Both the position numbers and the translations under genes were made by a program. A DNA stretch of 64,000 bases from Triparma columacea (lineage: Eukaryota; Sar; Bolidophyceae; Parmales; Triparmaceae): the NCBI GenBank assembly GCA_030267965.1, contig BRYA01000075.1, forward strand, positions 1 through 64,000, given 5' to 3'. This document shows, piece after piece, positions 39,252 through 49,300 of this stretch. The notes beneath the pieces were generated by a model, which was not told where the DNA came from, searched no databases, and worked only from the letters and a program-made list of their open reading frames with translations. The first letter of the stretch is position 1. Every line of letters begins with the position of its first letter.

Positions 39252-39619
39252 GACCGTTAACAATGAGATGGATTATATGAAGGTGTTTGGAGGCGTGGGG
39301 GGGCAATTGCACAAGGAATTTGAGACCTGGCTTCCCAATTCATTTTTGGCTTCAAGGTGACAGTTTGTGAAACGCAAAGGCCTATAGGAACGAAACGCGT
39401 TCCTGAGTAGTATTTCACACGAAAACACGCACCCCTTGGGAAGATTTATTTACTTCTCTCCTTTCACCCCCCCCTTAAATGTGTCGTGTCATGTTAACGT
39501 GCCATTTCTGTCCCCCCCCCTTTCCTTTTCCCCTCTTCACTTTATTTTTATTTTTGTGTATTTTCATAATAATATCCTAACCCCCCCCCCTCTTGTTCTC
39601 GTTTTCACCTTTCACCTCT
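39252..39619. other. Intergenic spacer between leuB and the transporter gene
   Basis: About 368 bases between two minus-strand genes. It contains poly-C runs (about 39468-39590) and T-rich tracts but no convincing coding sequence. It should hold the leuB promoter and the transporter 3' end. Confidence 0.5.
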
Positions 39620-41058
39620 TTACATTTGTTTCTTATGTCCCTTCATCTTGCTTTCCATTTCCGCCAAGATTCCCATGCACGCAAGTCCAATCCCCCCCCA
39701 CCCCTGCGCGCTCAGCGTGTGTCCCTTCAAGAAGATGGAGAGCAGGACCGAGAAGATTTTCCTCGTCGTCGTAACCGTGGTACAGACCAGTGGGTCAAAG
39801 TTAGCAATGGTGAAGAAGATGAAGGACTGTCCGGCCGCGGAGCATAGTGCGAACTTTACGATCTTGCTTAGGATCTCTGGGTTCGCCGTGATGTAGTTGA
39901 ATCCCGTCCCCACCTCTCCCAGTCCGAGTGATACGACGGCGGCGGCGAGTGCCATGAATAGGTTCGTCCAGAACATGAAGTCGTAAGGCTTTGGCTTGAC
40001 GCCGTTGGCAGCCGCGGAGGCCTTAAGCTTCTTCTGCACCCCTCCCGTTACGCCGTCGGCGACGAGGGATAGTAGGATGAACATGACGCCGAGTGAGCTG
40101 GAGGGTCCCCCCCCCTTCTTCTTACCCATGCTTACGATGGCTGTACCGGCGATGATGGCGGCGACCTGGAGGTACTCCCTGACGGTGTACTTGGCGCCGC
40201 CGAGGAGGAGGGAACCGATCATTACGGGCACCATCTTCCCTGACTTTGCGAGGGTTGCGACTGGGAAGGAAAGTCCGTTCGCTAGCGCAAGTGACGTGAA
40301 GGCCTTGGCCGAGACCTGGGTCGTGCCGGAGAGGGCGAACATCTTGAGGGGTAGACCCTTGCTTCCTCCGGTTAGCTGGAGGCCGATGAAACCGACGAAG
40401 ACGTTGGCGAGGGCCTCGAGGACCTGGAGGAACCAGGCCTGCTTGAACTGCGTGCCGTCAGAGGCTACGTAACGGAAGACGTCCTCCTGGAGGGAGCCGT
40501 AGTAGAGGAAGGCTGCGTAGATCCCGCCGGCGCCGATTACCAGCTTGACGGAATCAGGGAGAGCAACTTGCTTTTCGGCACCTGGGTGTGGGGGTGGTTG
40601 GGTAAGGGTAAGGGTTGGGGTGTGTGTGCGTGTATTTGTACAATTCCCCTGTGTATCCCAATATATCCACATGTTATCGACTTGCAGGCACGTGAATGTC
40701 CCCAAATGTCCCCAAATGTCCTCAAATGTCCCCAAATGTCCTCAAATGTCCCCAAATGTTGCAGGTGACACTCCGATGTCGTCAGACTTGAGTTGGCTTT
40801 ATATTTTTAAATCCCACATCTCTGTACTGCTGACTCACCACCCATGATACTGTTAATCTTTTCAATGGAGATGGATTGTTTTTTAGTGACGTAGTTAGTC
40901 TCCTTAGTGTCTCCTAGGTGTAGTTTAGATTTGGATGGTGACGTGGAGCTGAAGTTGTTGGAAATCAATGAAGATGGCTTATTGAGAGTTGCGTTGACAC
41001 TGTTGAGACTAACAAGGACAATTAAAGCAAAGAAAAGAACGAAGGACGAAGTGTTCAT
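39620..41058 (-). CDS. UAA-family (SLC35B-type) nucleotide-sugar transporter
   Basis: Exons 41058-40839 and 40581-39620, phase 1, 393 residues. Exon 1 provides a signal-peptide-like start (MNTSSFVLFFALIVLVSLNS) and a Ser/Lys-rich linker of about 50 residues; exon 2 is the transporter core with about ten hydrophobic helices. TTTRKIFSVLLSIFLKGH and the following GLACMGI are hallmarks of the UAA / SLC35B branch of the drug/metabolite transporters, which exchange UDP-sugars or related nucleotides across ER/Golgi membranes. The C-terminus KGHKKQM ends in a KKxx di-lysine ER retrieval signal, as in SLC35B1. A cleavable signal ahead of this fold is unusual. The substrate cannot be told from sequence. 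Confidence 0.88.
40693..40760. repeat. 10-bp minisatellite in transporter intron
   Basis: About seven tandem copies of AAATGTCCCC (with CT for CC in alternate units) fill the middle of the intron 40582-40838. The alternation of CCCC and CCTC units suggests that a 20-bp higher-order unit has begun to spread. The array ends next to TGCAGG. Confidence 0.85.
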
Positions 41059-41179
41059 TCACAATACGGAGACTGACTTGGATGAGAATGAGTGACTGCG
41101 GATTTTCTTCTCTCTTTTTTCTTTTTTCTTTTTTCGCATTCTCTCCCACTTCTTTCATTCATACATTACAATACGTTCA

Positions 41180-41622
41180 ATGATGTCACCCAAACTAATC
41201 ACTCTAGTCATCATCTCTGCTATATTCATTCAACTAACTAACGCAGGATATGCCCCTAATGCCGCCCCAGAGTTGCCCGATGGGTGAGTAGTATCCTACA
41301 TTATGTACACTCCTCTCCACTCCTCTCCACTTCTCTCCACTTGGATACTCCACTAATCGTCAAACCTCTGCCCGCTCTTACCCCCCCCCCCCAAACAACA
41401 ACCCCTCTCCACTTGAACACCCCACTAATCGTCAAACCCCCGCCGCTCTTACCCCCCCCCTCCCCCAGTTTCTGCCCAAAGGACACAGGAATGTTGACAC
41501 GAACAACCGGCGAATGCATGTGCAAGAACGAGGGGAAGGAAGCCTGCCAGGGTTCGAAGTGTCAGTACGCTTACGGCACCAGCTTCTACCACTACTCGTG
41601 CGAGGATTGCAAGTGCGTGTAA
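41180..41622 (+). CDS. Small secreted cysteine-rich protein
   Basis: Exons 41180-41283 and 41469-41622, phase 2, 85 residues (a second ATG three bases on would give 84). The first exon is a signal peptide (MMSPKLITLVIISAIFIQLT followed by NAG). The mature part of about 60 residues has eight cysteines (GFCPKD, GECMC, EACQGSKC, YSCEDCKCV), enough for four disulfides. I recognise no family, and the pattern matches neither defensins nor EGF exactly. The protein is probably secreted or carried on the cell surface. The head-to-head transporter gene starts 121 bp away. Both exons have clean GT-AG borders and the junction keeps frame, so the model is credible despite its size. Confidence 0.6.
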
Positions 41623-41685
41623 CCCCCCAACTAAATAATCGACAACCCTCAAAACTAAACTACATTGTAAACTGAACATTTGTTT

Positions 41686-43738
41686 TCACAACACACTATC
41701 ATCAACACCCCCCTCAACCCCCAACCCCCCCTTCACCTCTCCAACCGCCTCAGTCCCCATAAGTATCTCCCCAATATTGATAACCTCCTCCTCTCCCCCC
41801 TCCTCAATCTTCTCTGTCCACATCAATCCCCTCCCCTTCCCCTGGCTTCCCCCCAGGTCTTCCGCTCTCTGAAGTATCTTAAGTAAGTACTCCCCCGTAA
41901 TCTTCTTCCCTGCCTTAACCTCAAGCCTCTCCCTGATGTTCTCCATTCTTTTTTTAAGTTTCATCCTTTCCACCCCTCCCTTAACGTCGTTCTTGACTCT
42001 TACGAAGAAAATGACCATCCCGTGACCTAGCATGAAAGCCAGGACACCCCAGAAGTGATTGAGGACAACCATGCCACCGACGAACGCGCCGAGACCCATG
42101 TAGAGGCCGGCGCGGAAAAACTTGTTGAACGTCTTCTTTACACCCCAACGACGAGAGTTCCTGAAACGATCAAAAAACAGAGGGGGGGGGGATTTAAGAG
42201 GGAGAGAGTCAGGGGGTCATTTTTCTTTTCGCCGTTTCCATTTTCCTTTCAGCAACCCTCAACACAACACACACACACACTCCCTCTCTTCCTTACCTCG
42301 CCCAGCTGCTCGAAAACAGCACGGCGGTGCTCACAAGCCACTGCGAGAGGCCGAAGAAGAACGCAAGCACCGTGGGTAGTTCCGCGCTCGACGCTACCAA
42401 TCCCTGCATTCCGTTGTGTTTGATCCAGACCGCCGCCACAATCGTCACTAGGAAGAAGCTTAGGCCGTGCGCTATCTTGGCTGCCTGGAGTGTCCAAGTC
42501 TCCAGTGAGTCCAGTGTAACCTTCGTTGCATCTAGGCAGAAGTTCTTATCCCTACTCGTCATGATGGCCCTAAAAATCAGGTTGTCAACATCAACTACGA
42601 AGAGGACGGCGGTGGCGTCGAGGAAGTAGTCCTTGGCGGTGGTGCAGGTCACGAGGACGACTGTGGTGCAGATACCAACCTGGACATGCAGGCAAAAACG
42701 ACGGAGGTATTGGAACAACTCGAACCTTTAACCGAAAAAAAGGGGGGATTAGGGGGGACGATTAGAGAAAATAAAGCAACAACACCCCCTTTTACCCCCA
42801 CACGCCCCATCTCCCCCCTTCCAACCCCCAACACACCCCCCTCCCTCACCTCGCCTGGTTGATAACTCCTACTTTGTTCCTCTTCATATAAGTCTCATCG
42901 TCGTCGTAGTAAGTGAACCTCCACCAGCTGAACCCGCTCCTCCTCAAGAAGATGTCAGTCAGCATAATCTCGCCCTACTCCTTGGCCAGGTTAAGGCTAA
43001 CCACAAGACTAACTAGGATCATCGCGACGCAGCCGTTGAAGGTGTTGCCGTGGTTGTTACTGTACGTCTCCACCTCACACGTCTCCGGCATGGTCCCGTT
43101 CTCCGGGAGTAAAGTAACAGGGTACATTAGGGACGTTAAACCGTTCCTCCTACCGGCGTCGAGGAAACCGCAGGACACGCACCCGGTGCTGTAGCCGGTG
43201 ATGGTACGGGTTAGGGGACCGCTGTAGCAGTAGGTTGTTAAAGGGCAGTCTGAGTTATCTGTACACTCGGGATATGACATGGATGTTATGAAGGCAAAGA
43301 GAGCTATTATCTGTATCAAAAGGAAGACCACGAGCAGGACGATCATGCCGGAGCTGGACCTGTGGATGTGGTCGGCTAGGTCCTTCTGATAGGACCCCCC
43401 GCCGTCCCGGGGACCGCAGAGGTCTAGCAAACCAAGGAGGGGAACCTTGGACATCTTTAGGGCCTTTACGGCCTCACCCATGTAGGCGGGGTGGGTCACG
43501 ATGAAGGAGAGAACGTGGAAGATTGAGTCGACACGCTCGGTCGTGTAGAAGAGGTCGGTATCTGGGATTACATTTGACAACCTTGAGGATGGGAGGGGAG
43601 GGGGGGGGGAAGGTTAGAGGAGAGAGAAGGTACGACGAGGTGCTGGTACAGCTCACGAAACGAAATTCTTAAAACAACAGGATACATATACCTGGCGCCA
43701 ACGTTCTCGCGAGCGCTGGTCCTCCTTGTAGGTCTCAT
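41686..43738 (-). CDS. Polytopic membrane protein of unknown family, with in-frame TAG
   Basis: Four exons (43738-43692, 43581-42850, 42725-42297, 42160-41686), all phase 2, give 560 codons. Hydrophobic helices occur in exon 2 (MIVLLVVFLLIQIIALFAFI and AMILVSLVVSLNLA), exon 3 (three, including GLSFFLVTIVAAVWI and AFFFGLSQWLVSTAVLF) and exon 4 (GLGAFVGGMVVLNHFWGVLA). Between the first two helices is an extracellular-looking Cys-rich loop (PECTDNSDCPLTTYC then GCVSCG). A TAG stop lies in exon 2 at 42975-42977, yet the next 41 codons in the same frame read as well-formed protein (for example MLTDIFLRRSGFSWWRFTYY) up to a proper donor site. It is therefore a recently truncated allele, a readthrough gene or a base-call error. 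No function is recognised. Confidence 0.6.
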
Positions 43739-43924
43739 TTCGAAGAAAGCAAGGAGATGGGGCAGAGTTTGTTACTGATCTGTACTTGAAGGACTATTAA
43801 AAACCGAGGAGCAGACCCGACCTCAACGATATATATCGACAGAGGACCTTAAGACACGAACGAACCGTTTTGCACCAACCACCCCTCAACTGGTATTTTG
43901 CTTAATTCTGTTTATATTAGAAGA
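43739..43924. promoter_or_regulatory. 186-bp bidirectional promoter with palindromic TATA
   Basis: The gap between two divergent start codons contains the perfect palindrome CGATATATATCG at 43827-43838, roughly midway (about 87 to 88 bases from either ATG). A symmetric TATA-like element could position transcription in both directions. Confidence 0.45.
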
Positions 43925-46275
43925 ATGAGCAGGAATAAGCCCACTTATCGGGCTTTGAAGGTCAACAAGAAGGCCCCCCGAAAACATATTATAAGACCGA
44001 AGCCCCTGAAATCTCGGTCACCTCCACTAAAATCACCAACAACAGAAAATGGGACACCTTTTCTCTCGGCGGCAGACCTTCTCCTTCTTATGGAGAAGAG
44101 TGATGCCAATTTACAACCTCCTCCCACCCCTGCTGCCACTTTTAGTAGTCCTCAACTTAAGCATCCTCCCACATACGCACCCACCCCTGAAACACCAAAA
44201 CTTCTTCCAAAAAAAGACGAACCCTCACCGACCCTAGATTCATCACCCCAACAAGTTGTGGGGGTTTATGTTTCAGGGACAATTGACCACCTCAACAAAT
44301 CTGCTACTGTGACAATTCTAGAGCCTCTCGCTGTTAACCCCCCAATCACTCATGTTATCAACCTTCACAACAACTCAAGCTCAAAAATTACATCTCTCTC
44401 GTCCTCCGACCTCACAAATGGGGACGTCGTGGTTTTCAATAACCTTAAAAGGCAACCTCAGGGAGAACGAAAGAGGAAGAGGTCGGCGAAGGGCAATTTG
44501 AAGAAATCGACGACGACTTTACAGGGAGGAGACCAGATTTTTTGGCAGTACGACGGCTGGGGAGAGGGCATCAACGCAACCTTCGTCCACCGGGTCCTCG
44601 AAGGCGAAAAAATATGCAGACTCGCGCAAGAGGCGAAGGCAGGCGGTATAGGATTATCAAACTACGTCAAAGAGAGGTGCGGCCTAAGCCTGAAGAACGG
44701 CATAGGCTTGGAGGAGAAAATCATATTAAGGCTGGCACTTTGGGCCTTCAACGAGGGCTTGGCCGTGGATTTCGAACAAAGGAAGGGGACTGAAAGGGGG
44801 GCGGGCAGAAAACTGATAAAAGAAATAGTGCAAGAAGCCCATACGAATATCGCCAGTAGGTGAGATGAGACCAAGAGCGAAGTTGAGAGTGATGACAAAA
44901 ATGAAAATAAAACCCGCAAGCACCACCTCAACAGCCGCAAGAATCCTCACCCATAATCGCATTTCTTTTCGTGGTTCGCTTCCCTCACCGCTTCGCAGCA
45001 GTACCTCAGGGTCGCTGTGCACTGTGAAGGGCAAGGTCACCACCCTCGAAGCTGACGGAGGACTTTGCTCGAAGCAACCAGGCAGTGCGAAGACCCGCCG
45101 CTTCTCCGCCAACTCCAATCGCTCGAGCACTAGGTGAGACAGAAAAAAAAACTAACCCCAACAGCTCAGCTTTTCTCACATTGTCCCCCTAACACACCCT
45201 TATCCTTGGCTCGATTCGCTCGCCATGCTTGCAGCGGCTGGTGCACCCTCTCGGACGGACCCGGCCTTGACTCGACAATAGTTCTCCACGGTATTCCTCC
45301 GCGACTATTTCCGGCCTTGCAGAAGGCTATGAAAATGGACAGGAGCGTCCTAATGAAGGGTTTAATTGTAACAACCAATGAGCTCAAGCATGGCAACGGT
45401 AGGAGACCGGAGGTTGTAAGGGACGGAGGGCTGAAGGGGGATGGAGTTTTTATGTATGCGACGAATGAGACCACGGTCAGCGTCATGGGAGAAGAGGGCG
45501 ACGACGAGAAAGTAGAGGAGGAGGATGAGAAGGGGAAAAGGAAAACCGAAGAAAACCCAGAGGATTCCTCCGCCCCCAGCCCAGTTAAGAGGCGCTCTTG
45601 TCTATTGGACAGTGGAACCTCGAATGTAAGCACAGCCGTTCCCATTCTCGGGGTCGGGAAAGGGACGACAGGGAGCATTTCCGCTATTTTCTTCCCCCAC
45701 TTTAACTTCATAATCGACGATTCTAATGCGGATGAAATCGCATCCTCATCACCATGCATACTAGAGGCACTTGGCGTCAAAAACTGGAGCGATTTATTAC
45801 TCAAGGAGAGTAAGCCTTACGAGTACAGGTGAGTGTGATCCCATTTATTCCACTACGCCTCTCTCCCATCAAGCACTAACCGCTGACATTCCAACTCAGG
45901 AGCTTTCGCGTGACCCTAACGCCGTCCACTCCGCCATGCGCTGACATAAGCGCTACCTGCCCGCCCTCGGTTGTTCTTACATTTTTGCTTTCCATCCCCC
46001 CAGTTGCAGTGGCCAAGGTGAGAACCGAGGGGAGTCCGTGACGACACTGTGAAATATTTACCGACAATCGATGCGCCCTCTCCCGCTTATCCGCCCCCCC
46101 CCCCCTCACCCCCCCCCCTTCATTTCTTGCTGTACAGGACGAGACGCTGGCGAAAAAAGTTTGCAAAGTCATGGCCAATGCCGTAGCTGACAGGACGCAA
46201 TTCAACTGGATGTTGGAGGAAGGAAGGCCCGGATGTTGGAAGGTTATGCGGTTGGCTTTGAACGTGTTAGAGTAA
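43925..46275 (+). CDS. Unrecognised protein, probably nuclear
   Basis: Five exons (43925-44859, 44999-45133, 45235-45828, 45900-46017, 46138-46275) encode 639 residues; each junction keeps frame (three phase 2, then phase 0). The N-terminus is highly basic and Pro-rich (RNKPTYRALKVNKKAPRKH), followed by a possible folded segment (VVGVYVSGTIDHLNKSATV), then a KRKRSAKGNLKK stretch that looks like a nuclear localisation signal. IFWQYDGWGEGINATFVHRV and GRRPEVVRDGG are other distinctive stretches. An acidic low-complexity region (GEEGDDEKVEEEDEKGKRK) sits in exon 3. I find no family match. The short introns of 71-139 bp are typical for this window. The next gene starts only 77 bp after its stop. 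Confidence 0.7.
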
Positions 46276-46352
46276 CAAAGTTTGATTATAAAATGATTCT
46301 TTAATCCCCCAGTCAGAAACACGGAACAAGAAATATTCAGCATATCCAGGGT

Positions 46353-49300
46353 ATGAGGGTTCTGTCTTCCCTCCTCTTGCTCGTCGTCCTTGTGACGGAC
46401 AACTTCTCGATTGCCACCGGCGACTGTTTGTCCGCTGCATCTGCATGCGAGCTCCCGGAGCAGACGATCCTAGATGGCCCAATTCCATCGAGCCCCCTAG
46501 CAGTTGCATCTAAAAACTACTACAGGGCGGAGGTTGATGTGGATACAGTCCACTCTTCCAACGCTGCGTACAATCTTTTTGACGATCCCGGTAAGTATCC
46601 TTGACGCTTTCACTAAAGACTTCTAAATAAATTGCTCACGTGCATCCATGCCAATCCTTCCATTCTCGTGCACCCTGTCCTCAATCGCAGATCGCCTCTA
46701 CGACTACTCCCTGGCGCTCTCTTCCATTTATGGGCGCTGTACCATACTAGTGTCTGTCGGTCCCGCAAGTGGATCCTGGCCAACAGACATTTCAGAGGCA
46801 GACTTTCACAATGAGGGAGGTGAGAATGGATGGGAGTAACAGAGCGACGGTATTGGAAATGCGCGCACTTTAATCTTGCGGCCCGTGTCAAATAATGCTC
46901 ATCGCTTCACTCACCCTCCGTTCCTTGTCACTAATCGCAGAGCATAGCGTGACAGGGGCGATTGTGAACTTGCCCCTTTCGAAGCTTCTCAGCCTCGACG
47001 CGGCTCGATCAGGGGGCAGAAATACGAACGACATGACGGGCAAGATTTATCTCAAGGTTGTAGTGCTCAACGAGGTGAGAAGAGGTGTGGACAAGAGAAG
47101 GGGGAAAATAACGGGAGACGCGAAATTCACCCTTTACGTTTTGCTCGACGTCTCTCCGCACGTTGCTTTGCCCATCATTGCAGGCTGCACTCACGGGAGA
47201 GTCAAGTTACAACATTGCCTTCACGAGAATGTGGCAGAGCCACCTTGACGCATCTGGACACGAGAAGTACCCTACGTCGATAAACCCAGCTTCCCCCCTG
47301 TTCCTCCCAACCTCAAGTCCCTACGTCTTTTCCTCCAAAGTTACTCGGGTTGGAGACAACGCTAACAACAACCCAACTTCGACCTTTTACCTCACGTATT
47401 CGGTCACACAGCCCGCTTACACCCCGATGACCATCTCCCTTTCCACCCTCACCGGCAATACGCTTCGGCTCAAAATGGCCTCCTCCACCTCTACCAGTGG
47501 CATCTCCATAGATGATGCCAAGAGTTGCCCCACTGCAACGTCCTCGCAGGTGACTTGCGGAACTCACCTCTCTGGGGTGAACTCATACATCACCTTCCCA
47601 AGTTCATCTTCGGTGACTGTCCACCAGGTCATTGTTTTCCCTTCCAACTATGAAGACTCGACAGACAACAGCGCTGTCTATACCATTGTTGCCACGAGAG
47701 CGTCGTCGGCCCACCCCACCCAGCTCCTTTCGTCTGCAACCATCCTGGACATGCCCCCTCATGTCCTTTCGGGATCGTCTGCGCTCAACACGTACTCCTT
47801 TTACGTTCTCTCCGTTCCGCCAAGCTCCAACTCTTTCTCCTTATCCGTGAGCCCCCAGTCGACATCCTCAAATCCCGCCCTCTACATCAATAAGGATTCC
47901 TTCTTTCTTGGCAATGAGGGCGGCGAAAATAATGCAGGCGCCACCTGGTCGTCGGATCGCCCCGGGCACCAGAGGGAGACCATAGATGTCGCCTCAACTG
48001 ACGCCAATTTCATTCACGGTGGTGGAAACTACTACGTGACTGTTTCAAATCCTGTCACAGACTCTCCTCAGCCCTTTACCATCTCCCCTGTCACTGAATC
48101 TGGGAATCCGATCTTCCTCCAGCCGGGATCCCCGCAGCATGATTCCCTCACCGAGGGCCAGTACAGGTACTACCAGTACTACACGGGCACCGGAGTTGAC
48201 GCGGACAAAAGCGTCGTCATTGATGTCACCCCTGAGTATGGTGATCCCGATGTTTATGTTGGCTGTAAGTTCTGGGCCGGAAGTGAGGCCGATCCAAACG
48301 ACGGCTATCCCTCGATGTCCCCCGGCCATTTCAACGGAAGCAGCACTCTTCCCTTTGAGGACTCCATAATTGTTAGTTCAAGTCTGAACGACTCCCCCCC
48401 CGCTACTGACGGGAACAGCATAGTTCAGGACTGCCCCATCATTTACATCGCCATCTACGCCTACCCGCTGCCAAATGGTATGGGCTCGGCGAGGACGTGC
48501 GACTACTCCATCACTGCCGTCCCTGCCGGTGGCGTCACTAACATACTTGCAGGAACGAGGTGAGTGTAAAGGCCGCGTGATTAGTGAGCTATTTATGGTC
48601 GCTTCTCTTCTTCTTCAACTAACTCCTCCTCCATTACAGTTATGACGGGACCGTCTTTAGGAATACTTACAACTACTATACCATTAACATTGGAACAGAG
48701 AGTATCAGCCTTGACATTCTGATGCACCCTACGTTCGGCGACCCCGATGTGTACATAAAGAACGGTGTCACGGATGGCGAGGTTGCCTCAAAGACCAACT
48801 TCGACTTCAGCTCGATAAAGGATCAGTACCATGACGACCAAGTCACTATCCGGGAGAACCAGATATGCACCGAGTGCACTATCAGCATTGCGGTTGTCGG
48901 ATTTACCAAGAGCCATTACTCCTTGACTGCCGTCACATCAGATGTGACTATAACCCTTAGCGACGGGAAGCCCTTCAAAGAGAGCGTTAGTAACGGGAAG
49001 ACGCAGGATTTCATGTACAAAAACGCTGAAGATGGGGACGTCATGATAATCATGACGATGCTCTCTGGATTAGCCTACATGACAGCCGCAGAGAACAGAA
49101 CGTTTGCCAACCCTGAGCACTGCTTGCTTGGAAGTCCGTGCAAAAAGGACTACTCGGCTGAGCAGGCGGACATACCCATGATTCTAATGTCTGGAAGGCA
49201 GGCTGGCGACTTCACGTACATTGGCATTACCGGGGAAGACGAGTCTGCTAACGGGGTCGACGGGGGGGCGAGGTTCACCTTGATGGCAAGAAATATTGGG

